A stretch of DNA of 64,000 nucleotides from Eucommia ulmoides (taxonomy: Eukaryota; Streptophyta; Magnoliopsida; Garryales; Eucommiaceae), in NCBI GenBank assembly GCA_016647705.1, contig CM028326.1:25497901-25561900 (forward strand), read 5' to 3'. Of this stretch, positions 44,837 through 54,706 are shown in pieces. Each line of letters starts with the position of its first letter. Positions within the stretch are counted from its first letter, which is position 1. Position numbers and translations under genes: made by a program. The notes under the pieces were generated by a model. That model made no database searches and was not told where the DNA came from. It worked only from the letters and a program-made list of their open reading frames with translations.

Positions 44837-46254
44837 TGATTGGTGGAATTTATCTATATATTTTCAAATCGATTTTGGTAGTTTTCGATTATTCTTGTTG
44901 TATTTTAATATGTTTTAATTCGTTTTTATTTATTTTTGTATAAATTAGGTGTTTGGGACAAAAATGAATGAAAACAATTGAAAATCGAGTAAATCGGTGG
45001 GACGTCGGGTGGAGAAAAGTTGAAAAATACCAACTTCAGAAACTGCAGGCTCACCACTGCAGCGATCAATCAAACAGAAACATTCTGCTTGACCACCGCT
45101 GAAGCGGTGAACTTCATCGCTGCAACGATGGTCTCTACCGCTACAGCAGTGCTTCCCACAGCTGCAATGGTCAACTAGCAGAAACCTACTAACTTTCCAC
45201 CGCTGCAGCGGTACTTTCCACCACTATAGCGGTCCGACACCAGGTGACTTAGATATTTTGGGATATTTTCTTAGATATTTAGGATCCCTTAATATCCCCT
45301 TACTCCCCAACACAATAAGCACATTTTTGGGACACCTTTGGGAGCTCCAAGGCATACTAACAAGGAGAAATTATCCATTTGAAGAGGGAAAATCAAGATC
45401 AGAGTGGAAATCACAGACGCAGAACCGTTAATTCTTCAGATAACGGCTATTCTCATTTGTTTCTCTCTTTATTTCTTAAACCCTTGTTGGTATTTGGTGT
45501 TGTTTAGCTTGTTTATAGTTGAATATTGGGCTATGGTCATGTGTAGCTAAACATATATTGTTTAGGGTTTGATGTATTCCATGAAAACGTTGTTTGAATA
45601 AATCGATGTTTTGTTAACGGTTGTTTATTTTTATCCGATTGCGTTTACCGTTTTATTACTTCCAATGTATGATTGTTATGATATATTGGTTGGTTTGAGA
45701 AATCGGGGTTTGACACTCGGGAGAGGTAACCCTGGATTCAAACTAGGGTTTAAACACAACGCGACGATCTAATAACTCGGGAGAGTATTAGAAAGTGTGT
45801 AATCCATGAGGTTGGGGCGAGACTCATGTGATCAATGTCGTTAGATGCTAGATGGGGACATCGGTGTTGACACAAAGTCTCATATTCATTCACTTTACAC
45901 TCGAGTGAGGTAGTGAATGAGTTTTCGATACTTAGATTGTCAGGTAGTTTAAATATCGTTAATGTAAACGAGATTGAAACGAACATGTTTAAGTGAACAA
46001 AGTTAATCCCTAGACAATGTATTCCCATTAACATCACTATTAATATTTTAGTTTAATTAGTTTAGTTTAGTTTTATTTCTTTAAACAAAAATCTAAATTT
46101 GAGTCGCCTAGATAAAATTTGGTTATGACAATCGCGGTACTTAACGACAATTTAATCCAATACATGTGGATAAGAGAACCCTTACTCTTCCCTATTCTAT
46201 AAAACTTGACCCGTATACTTGCAGTGAAAGTAGCGACGTAATATTTTGCTACCA
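44837..46254 (+). repeat. 3' LTR of the non-autonomous element
   Basis: 1,418 bp with TG...CA ends. The palindrome array is at about 45,052-45,235 and has seven recognisable units, which accounts for most of the length difference from the 5' LTR. Confidence 0.9.
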
Positions 46255-46527
46255 ATGATCATCACCACCGTCGGCTATGGTTTGAGTTTGGTTTATTCGC
46301 TCTCTCCTTAATCTCCTCAATGTACACTCAATCTCAGGATCAAGAGTCAAGAATTCCAAACTCCGGCTACATCGCATACACTGCTTGTAATCACAACAAA
46401 TGAAAACAATTTCAAAAACAAATTGAAACGAAATAAAACAAAATGAATGTCCAAATTAATATTGCGCTACTTGGTAGTAATATCAACCAAATCAATAAAC
46501 TAATCCCCGGCAAAGGCGCCAAAAACT

Positions 46528-47890
46528 TGTTCGCGATAATTTCACGCTTGATTTTACTCGCAAGTGCACGAGGTCAAGTTTTAATATAGTGAATCTTAAG
46601 ATCGAGTGTCTTCCTCTGGTGTATGTGTTAGGATTAGTTGAATACTACAATTGAAATAACTTAATATTATCTAGACGATTCAAGAATTGTTTTGAGTTTA
46701 CTGATCGAAAACTAATTTAAACCTAAATAACTTTGTATTAAATCTATTAAAATGGATTACCTAGGGATTAATTCACTAATACATGTTTGATTTCATTTAG
46801 TTTACAATAACGGTATTTATCTTATCCGATAATCTAGGTATCGTAAACTCGCTCACTACCTCTTCTGAGTGTAAAGGGAACGAATATATGCCTCGTATCG
46901 ATGCCGATGTCCCTATCTAATGTCTAAACGAGTACATAAGTCTTGACCCAACCTCATGGATTGCACACATTCTAATAATCTTCCGATTCATTAGACAGTC
47001 GCATTGTGTTTAACTCTAGTCCGAATCTGGGGTTACCTCTTTCGAGTGTCAAACCTCGTATTATCAAACAAACCCTAATACCATACAAAGCATATCAAGG
47101 ATGTAATAAAATGCTAAACACAATCGGATTTAGATAAACAACCGTTGAAGAAACATATATTCAATCAAACATGCATTTACATGAACTACATCAACCCCTA
47201 GATAATATCTACTTAGCCAACCATGGTCACAACCAAATAAGCATTAAAACAAGAGAAATACTTAATCATTAAAGATACAACGTTTAAATACAAAAAGAGA
47301 AACAAATATAGAAAGGCAAATCTAAAAAGTGGTGTGTTCCACTTCTGCTAAAATTGTTCCAAAATCATTTCCTCTTCTTCTAAATGAACTTTCCTCTTTT
47401 AGGTCTAAATATTGGCTCTAACAAAAGTGTAAAAACATTCTAAATAATGGTAGGAAGGAGGCATACAAGACAAGGATAAGAAAATATCACAAAAGATCTA
47501 ATCCAATTGGTTAATTGACCGCTGCAACGGTGGTAATGCATTTGGCATTTTGTCATTCCATCTCTACAGCGGTGAGAGCCACCGCTGCAGCGGTGGTTGG
47601 GCAGAATATTACTGACCCTTTCACTGCTGTATCGGTCAAGGGTCAGTAAACCCTTGACGCCAGTGCTGCAGTGGTGAGTTCCGCCGCTGCAACAGTGAGG
47701 CTGCAGTGTTGATCTTTGTCCTTCTTCATCGTTTTTCCACCGATTTCCTACCGATTCACTTGATTATCAACCATTTATGTCCCTACACCTGATTTACATA
47801 AAAATGAATATAAATGATCTAAAATATTACAAAAACATTCGAAAACTACCAAATTCGGCTTGAAAATAGATAGGTGTTTTCAACCTATCA
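46528..47890 (-). repeat. 5' LTR of the minus-strand Athila-type element
   Basis: 1,363 bp. On the minus strand it starts TGATAGGTTGAAAACACC and ends AATTATCGCGAACA. The palindrome array is at about 47,517-47,702. Confidence 0.9.
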
Positions 47891-47895
47891 CCAGC

Positions 47896-48163
47896 TCAGA
47901 TCCGCCTCTTCCCAGACCGAAAGGTATTTGAGTCCATCCTAGCTCAGACTCATCCCTTCTCGGTCGGAAGATTCTCCACGGATCGAAAGACTCCCAGGTT
48001 ACTTTATTGCTTAGTTCCCATCCTGGATCATTCCATCTTTGCCCATCCTAGGCTAGATGGGTTGATCCCATACCTCTCAATCCCTATCTCATCAAGAGTA
48101 TAGATCTCCATCAACAAGAAACCGAACCATACCGTTGAGGATGTCTAAAAATCGACATCAACA
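47896..48163 (+). repeat. 5' LTR of the Tat-type element, downstream part
   Basis: It continues the sequence interrupted at 33,402 and ends GACATCAACA just before the primer-site word TTTGGCATCG. Both halves share words such as CTCAGATC and CCATCCTAGCTC, in keeping with one LTR. Confidence 0.6.
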
Positions 48164-48802
48164 GTTTGGCATCGTTAGTGAGAAACACTACTAAAAGCCT
48201 TCCTCCAACCATCAACTCCCATCTTGGCTCGAAGCTTAATGATTAAAGGTTTGGTCATACTACACAGCTGAGAGACTTGAATAGCACGGTAGATAGCAAC
48301 CCAGCTAGAAATATATCGAGAATCTCTAGACTAGATGCGAGGACTTTAGTCCCCATCCCGGAAGAAGAAGAAAACGCACACCTGGTTGACTAGGCAGGTC
48401 CATCGGCTCCGCCTTCAGGAGTTCAACTTTGACCAGTCGCTAGGGTTGTGGATACGGTGCGGATTGATAATCTGGAATGCCAGCTAGGCCAATTCCAATC
48501 TTTCTTTGATGTTATCCTCTCCCGACTAGCCCCGGCCCCGGTGTAGGGGGGACTGGTTCTTCAGAATCCAGGGGAGAAGGATCATCACCAGGAGTTAGAT
48601 TGCGTGATCCATTATGAAGGGTATATCCCAAGATATCAGCCTTGTCTCCATGATCGACTGGTCCGAGAATGGGATTTTTCCCCACTAGTTGCGTTGGACT
48701 CCACGTCCCTACCCTCTTAAGGTTATTAAATAGAGGATCACCGCGAGTCCCGACCTAGGAGAACATATAGCAACATCACCCGTACCGAGTGTAGGAATCA
48801 CC

Positions 48803-49260
48803 GTGTTAGGGAGGAAGACTCTCACTCCCCTCCTGCAGGGAGGTAAAGATACAACGCTCATGCAGATGCAGGACCCTAGAAGGTCTGTTGGACACCCTTC
48901 AGGTATAAGGTCTCTTTTTGTTGATGATATAGTACTTGAAGTGGTGCCGTACAAGTTCCCTAGCCCCCAAATAACCCCTTATGATGGAACTATTAACCCC
49001 GTTGATCACCTCACTATTTTTGTTGCTTTCACAGATATGCATACGACTTTCATTGCAATTAGGTGTAAGTCATTTCCTCTTACCCTTTCTGGCATAGCTA
49101 GTACTTGGTTTCGGGACTTGGTTCCTGCCTCAATCTTCACTTTTGCCCAACTCGAACAGTTTTTCTTGACCCGATTCAGCTGCTCCTGGCGAAAGCCTAA
49201 AATAACCACCCATATCCTCGCTTTCAGCAGGCGATTGGAGAAAATTTAGGCGATTTTGTG
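48803..49260 (+). pseudogene. Tat-type gag region (fossil)
   Basis: The open stretch reads ITPYDGTINPVDHLTIF, then a CKSFPLTLSGIASTWFRDL block and FAQLEQFFLTRF, the typical retrotrans_gag core (Y-G...P..H, then A..WF..L and W..L...F...F) of Tat elements. The nucleocapsid part downstream is degraded. Confidence 0.8.
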
Positions 49261-49898
49261 AGCACGTTCCACATGGAGAGCTTGTGTTGCGAAAGCCTTC
49301 TGGATGTGGTGGCCTTAAATGTGTTCATTGATGGACTGAGATACTGAAGGTTATCTTACAACCTATGTTTGTGACCCGCGCACAATCTAGTTGCCGTTTT
49401 AGCTAGAGGAACGAGCTTTTATGAGGTAAACCCCAGGGACACCGTGAAGGGTGACCTAGAAGATAAAGTAAAAGAAGGGCCGAACAAAAGAAATACCAAG
49501 CAGGACTTAGGGTTCTAGGAGGTTCCTGGCTGAGGGATGCTTGGGACCTCTTCCCGAGGATCAAAGGCTTTCTCCACCCCTAGGGACTCGCCGAGGGTTG
49601 ACCCCTCTAACGGTATCCATTGCAACAATCTTTGCCGAAAATACAAGAAGATGATTCTTTCCCCTTTTTTCTCTCCCCCAGAAAGAAACCCATGGGGAAT
49701 CCGTTGCCAAATATTGCAAGTTTCACCGTGACCAGGTCACACGACGGAAGAATGCTACCAGCTTTAAAAAGAGATTGAGGGCCTAATAAAATGGGATATC
49801 TTGGTCACTACATCTACAAAGATAACGTAGGCTCAGGGGAAACTAGCCACCGGGATAAGCGTAAGGGTCAACCAAGAAGGGAAAACCATGGTTGACCC

Positions 49899-50432
49899 AT
49901 GCCGAGAAGAGAAAGAGAAGAATATGATGATTATATGCGGGTAGACGGTAAGATAAATGTGATCCATGGCGGCCTCGTCCTTGGAGAGGAAACAACCTCT
50001 TCTCAGAAGATGTACAAGTGTAAAGCTAAAAGGAAGGCCGACGAGGACGTGTACGAGGTAAGCACAATTGATGCTACCATGCACAACGTTATCTACTTTA
50101 GTGAAGCTGACCTCATAGGGGTGCATACCCCTCATAATGACGCCTTGGTAATTTCGGCTCTTGTCAACCACTACAAAGTGGGACAGATTCTGATTGACAG
50201 AGGAAGCTCTACGGATATCGTCTTTAAATGGGTATTAGACAAAATAAACACAAGTTTGGGTTCAATGAAACCCACTACCTCTCCCCTTGTTGATTTTGGC
50301 GGGGTTGTTATGAGCTCCATTGGCTGGATCTTCCTTCCTATCACGATTGGTGCTGTACCTACCTCGGCCATGATTTGGGCTAAATTCCTCATCGTGGACC
50401 AATTTTCTCCGTATAATGCCATCATTGGATGA
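49899..50432 (+). pseudogene. Tat-type protease region (fossil)
   Basis: The open stretch begins after a region with GKINVIHGG (the I-[NH]-x-I-x-GG motif that precedes the protease in Tat elements). It continues with ITFSEADL-like residues, then HNDALVISALVNHYKVGQILID-GSSTDIVF around the active site, and ends with FLIVDQFSPYNAIIG, a family hallmark. The catalytic motif has decayed. Confidence 0.75.
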
Positions 50433-50924
50433 TCAACATTAGCTGCCCTAAGGGTCGTGGCTTCCCCCTACCACCAATCAATGAAGTTCTCTACAGAGAA
50501 AAGGTAGAGGAAGTACGTGGAGATCAAGAAATAGTAAGATCATGTGCCAGGAGGGTGCTCGAAAAGAGGAAATAACAATCAATGGCCAGGAGTAGGAACA
50601 GGGAGGCCGAGCTCATGGCTCTGTCCGATCCCAGAACCGTGTCGATCGATGACCTTGGGATGAAGAGCCTCGTCCATAGCCACATTAAGACCTATTAGAA
50701 ATACCCATTCATCCTACCATTGAGGGGCGGACTATTCGGATAGGTTCCAAGCTTAGCGAGACATGGTAAGAACTCACTGATCTCCTCAGGAAAAACTACG
50801 ATGTGTTTACTTGGTCTCACAACAAACTTCCTGGGATTGATCCAAGTGTAGAAATGCACCGTCTCTATGCCAATCCTCACCATCCCCCCGTGAGGCAAAA
50901 AAGAAGAAAATTTCATCTAGAGCG

Positions 50925-51405
50925 CTAAAAGCTTATCAAGCAGGAAATGGACAAGTTAGTGAAATCTGTCATTATAGAAGAAGTGGAATTCCTCGAATGG
51001 CTCTCCAACGTCATTCTTCCACCCAAGGTCAGGAACAAATTACGTCTTTGCGTAGATTTCAAAGACCTTAACAAGGCGTGCCCCAAGGATTTCTTCCATT
51101 TGCCGAGAATAGATTTGGTCATAGATGTCACGGCAGGACACGAGATCTTGAGTTTTCTCGACGCCTATGCTGGATATAATCAAATCCCCATGTTTTCTCT
51201 TAACAAGGGCAAGACCTCGTTCATCACGGACAAAGGCACCTACTACTACAAGGTTTTGTCATTCGGCCTTCATAATGCTGAGACAACCTATCAAAGGCTC
51301 GTCAATAAGATGTTCAAGGAAGATATTGGCTCGACAATGGAAGTCTATATTGATGATATGCTAGTGAAGGGTACCAAAGCGCTTGGTTACATCATCCATC
51401 TCTAG
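50925..51405 (+). pseudogene. Tat-type reverse transcriptase region (fossil)
   Basis: Clear blocks are WLSNVILPPK, LRLCVDFKDLNKACPKD, FLDAYAGYNQIPM, VLSFGLHNAETTYQRLVNKMF and the catalytic VYIDDMLVKG (51,345-51,372). The CVDF-DLNKACPKD and A-GYNQI variants are diagnostic of the Tat branch. Confidence 0.9.
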
Positions 51406-51419
51406 AACTATTTTGACAA

Positions 51420-52324
51420 ACTCCGAGCCTATCGTATGAATCTGAACCCTACTAAATGTATTTTTGGGGTGTCAACAGATAAGTTCCTAGGCTACATAGT
51501 CTCCCAACGTGGCATTGATGCCAACCTTGATAAGATCAGTGATATTCTTGGAATGGACCCTCTACGGACGAAGAAGGAAGTCCAGATACTCATCAGGAGA
51601 CTGACTGCTTTTAACCATTTCATCTTCCATTTTTCAGAGAAATGTCTTCTTCTTTTCAAGATCTTGCGGGGCAACAAAACTTTTGAGTGGACGGCAGAGT
51701 GTGAGGCCACCTTCCAAGATCTCAAAGCCTACCTCTCCTTCGCACTGTTGCTTAGTACTCCCAGGGATAAAGAAAAATTATTCCTGTATATCACTACTTT
51801 GAATACCACAGTCAGCATGACTCTTATCTGAGAAGAGGAGGGAGTCCAGAGACTCGTACATTATTTGAGTCGAGTGCTGACTGACGCCGAGATAAGATAC
51901 CAATGGTTCAAGAAGTTGGTTTATGCCCTTATCATCGCATCAATAAAGTTGAGACAATACTTCCAAGTGCACGTGATCATCGTCCTTACCAATCAACCTT
52001 TGAGACACGTTTTTCACTCCCCAGACGTCTCTGGTCGGCTCATGAAGTACAACCTCGAGTTCAGCCAATTTCACATTGACTACCAGCCCAGAACAACCAT
52101 AAAGAGACAAGTCCTAGCCAATTTTATTGCTGAGATGACCTTCCCGAAAGAACCCATCCCGGATGACTATGACCCTGCCCGGCAAGAGACTCATTTCGGC
52201 CCTACAAAGGCGTCAGTCCTAGAAGAGACCTCATCCTATCCCGAATTAAATAACAATCTAGGCCTAGATCAGTGGTAGCTCTTCATGGACGGTTCCTCAA
52301 ACATTGGAGGCTACGGGGTCGGGA
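51420..52324 (+). pseudogene. Tat-type RT connection and RNase H region (fossil)
   Basis: The region reads MNLNPTKCIFGVSTDKFLGYIVS, CLLLFKILRGNKTFEWTAECEATFQDLKAYL, LFLYITTLNTTVSMTLI and then a VLTNQPLRHVFHSPDVSGRLMKYNLEFSQF-type stretch typical of the first Tat RNase H. An LFMDGSSNIGGYGVGMVL start of a second (archaeal-type) RNase H follows, just before the sequence is cut at 52,325. Confidence 0.85.
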
Positions 52325-53856
52325 TGGTTTTAGTAAGATTTTGATGAAAATTTAAATGTTGATGTTTTTGGTGGAACTAATGGATTTATTGAGTGTTTCA
52401 GTTTATAAGTTCCAGTAAAGATATTATCATGAAGAAAATGAATGCTGAAGAGACAGACAAAGATGATGGACGTTAAGAGACCGAAGAAATTGAAGAACCT
52501 AGGAAAACAACTCAGATTGAATTTTTACTCTTAATATATCCCTATTAAGATCACACACGACACGAAAATACTTTTTATAATTATGTTTTTTTTTTATAGG
52601 ATCCTAATTAGTTAAATTATTTGCTCCTATGTGTAATTGAAAAAAAAACATTGATGATTGATTAAAATTGAATTTAAGAATTTAGTGGAGCTAACCGAGA
52701 AAAATATCGATTAAAGGGGTAAAAATGTCAAAGAATTGTATTGAAATAAATTAAGGAAGAAGTTCTAGCAAGATCGGTCGACTTATGGAGTGTGATCGGT
52801 CGACCTGTGTAAAATACGTAAAGTCTCTGAATCGTTAGGTCGACAGATAGGTCGACTTGTAAAACTTGCTGAATCATCCGGTTGACAGATGGAAAATGGG
52901 TGGTCGACCAATGAGAGAATAGATTTTGGCTTGAGAAACTCTCTATATCGTTCAGTCGACAGACCATGAATTACCGGTTGACCGATGAGTAAGAAATATT
53001 TGGCTTGGGCTACAACTTGAATCGGGCGGTTGACTGATGAGTCTGTTTCAGGTTTAGAGGATTTCGAGGATTCTGATCAAATAGTAGTAGTTACTAGCCA
53101 TTTATGGTTAAGATATGAGAGAAATTTTAGGGATATGATAGTATTAAAGATATATCATTGATATTTTATCATCCTTTTAAATATGGTTCAAGTATTTTTT
53201 ATATATCTCAATTTGGTACATGTAATTATTTCTATCTTATCTAATTGAGTTTGAGAAAATGTTTGAGGGACTTAACTGAATATTCTAAAAGATATTATTG
53301 AGTGAATTATACCAGGATTAAGTCATAATAATATATGGGGTCTATAAGTTCTTTTTAGATACTTATTATTTGAAAATTAGCCGTTGGAAGGCTTATTCTA
53401 ATTCCTTATATATAGACCTGCGGATTTCACATAACAAGATGACAATACACACAATATCAAGAACTATTCAGTTCCTAAGTTTTTCTAAGAGTCATCATTC
53501 TGATATTATTTTGAGAGATCAATTGTGAGATCGATTATTGAAAAGTTCTTGAGTTAAAGCGCTATTTGAGTTAGCGTCACCTATCTAAACTGTCTTGCGA
53601 TACTACGTGCAATCTATTTGGTGTTTTCCTGTTGAGATTGTTCCAAGATTATTCTTTAATTGAGTATTTTATTATTATTATTATTTGCTTGGTGAATTGA
53701 TCTTTTTTAGAAATCGTTTTTGAACTTTAAAAGCATAAAAATCTTTTAAAAACAATTTGTGTGTTAATATGATTACGTGCTTAATTGTGTTATCCGCATT
53801 CTTTACTATAATCAGATTTTGTTTTCTCACTTTATTTCTATCACTAGTATTAGGAT
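52325..53856 (+). mobile_element. Truncated LTR, same family as the solo LTR at 22,173-24,249
   Basis: It starts TGGTTTTAGTAAGATTTTG, aligning base for base in position with the start of the 2.08-kb solo LTR. It has several GTCGAC-containing words (52,775-53,035) and a TATA region CCTTATATATAGACC (53,404-53,418). It stops after CTATCACTAGTATTAGG, about three quarters of the way through the LTR, where an unrelated truncated LTR begins. It interrupts the Tat RNase H. Confidence 0.75.
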
Positions 53857-54706
53857 AATCCAAATCCGAGATTACCTCTCCCGAGTGTCAAACCCCGTAT
53901 TCTCAATATATCATAACAAGCATATAAACGTGGAATAACGGTGAACACAATCGGATAAACATGAACAACATTAACAAAACATCGATTTATTCAAACAACG
54001 TTAACATGAAGTCAATCAAGCCCTAGACAATATATGTTTAGCTACAATTAGACATATCCCTATATACAACTAGAAATAAGCTAAACATATTCAATACATT
54101 CAACCAAACTAAGATAAAAACGAGGAGACTAGCCGTTATCCGAAGATCTAACACTAAAACTACTCCGAGAATGCTTTCTCCTCCTAGCCTTGATGATCTT
54201 CTCTTGGTTGAATGGCCTTGGAGCTCTAAAGACTCCTGAAAATGTCTCTTTTTGTTTAGGGAGAAGAGGGATGATATTTATAGGATTTTAAATATCTCAA
54301 AATATCCTAAAATATCTTAAAATATCTGGCGTTGACCGCTGCAGCGGTGATCGGTGGAGAGGTCTATAGGTTTCTGGCGGTTGATCGCTATAGTGGTGGT
54401 TGGACCGTTGCAGAGGTGGAGCTCTCTGCATTTTGACCGCTGCAGCGGTGGAGCTTTCAGCAACTCTCTGTATTTTCACCGCTGCAGCGGTGGATGCAGG
54501 TTCAGGATATTAACATTTTTGCACTTTTTTTCCATTGTTCTTCTACCGACTTGCACGTTTATGGACTGTTTTAGTCTCTTTTTGCCCCAAATACCTTATT
54601 TATAACAAAATAAATAAAAATATATTAAAACATAATAAAACGCTGTAAAAATACTCGAAAACTATCAAAACCAGATTGAGAATAAATAGATAAATTACAC
54701 TTATCA
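53857..54706 (-). mobile_element. Truncated Athila-type LTR
   Basis: On the minus strand it begins TGATAAGTGTAATTTATC (from 54,706) and is alignable with the Athila-type LTRs down to the GGTAATCTCGGATTTGG region, where it is cut off. It contains four ACCGC-core-GCGGT palindromes (54,333-54,495), three of them perfect. A minus-strand TATA-like CTATAAATATC is at about 54,276-54,286. Confidence 0.85.

Larger units (their letters stand above)
40776..46254 (+). mobile_element. Non-autonomous Athila-type LTR element, structurally complete
   Basis: LTRs at 40,776-42,108 (1,333 bp) and 44,837-46,254 (1,418 bp) start TGAT[AT]GGTGGAATTTA and end TGCTACCA. A perfect 5-bp duplication ATGAT lies at 40,771-40,775 and 46,255-46,259. 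The primer-site word TTTTTGGCGTCATTGCCAGG follows the 5' LTR and an AGTTTGGGGGTATT polypurine-type tract precedes the 3' LTR. The 2.7-kb interior has a gag-derived fragment and one further ORF, and no protease, RT or integrase. It therefore depended on enzymes from elsewhere. In a 240-bp sample of the LTR starts I count about 7-8% differences, suggesting a few million years. Structurally it looks whole, but its gag part is broken. Confidence 0.9.
33403..47890 (-). mobile_element. Athila-type Ty3/gypsy element with nested LTR elements, broken
   Basis: LTRs lie at 33,403-34,808 and 46,528-47,890, flanked by CTAGC (33,398-33,402) and CCAGC (47,891-47,895), a 5-bp duplication with one mismatch. 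On the minus strand the primer-site word TTTTTGGCGCCTTTGCCGGGG follows the 5' LTR (about 46,504-46,524), as in Athila, whose site is TGGCGCCGTTGCCGGGG. A polypurine-type AGTTTTGGGGTATT precedes the 3' LTR. Remnants of Athila gag are recognisable on both sides of the LTR at 38,238-40,430. No RT or integrase is seen, so most of pol is missing. Nested in it are a solo LTR (35,989-37,303), another LTR (38,238-40,430) and a complete non-autonomous relative (40,776-46,254). Confidence 0.85.
32598..52324 (+). mobile_element. Tat-type Ty3/gypsy retrotransposon, split by a nested Athila-type element, broken
   Basis: The 5' LTR is in two pieces, about 32,598-33,402 and 47,896-48,163, separated by the minus-strand element at 33,403-47,890. 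A TATA box TATATAAAT is at 33,158-33,166. The LTR is followed by the primer-site word TTTGGCATCGTTAGTG (48,165-48,180), a decayed form of the TTTGGCGCCGTTTGTGGG-like site of Tat/Retand elements. Gag (about 48,860-49,260), protease (about 49,900-50,432), RT (50,925-51,405) and RNase H (51,436-52,324) follow. The element is then cut by a truncated LTR at 52,325. No integrase or 3' LTR is identified downstream. It carries several breaks. The exact 5' border is uncertain. Confidence 0.75.

Noticed and set aside
49006-49209. Minus-strand open frames opposite Tat gag and RT
   Set aside because: They are antisense shadows of the recognised gag and RT coding sequence.
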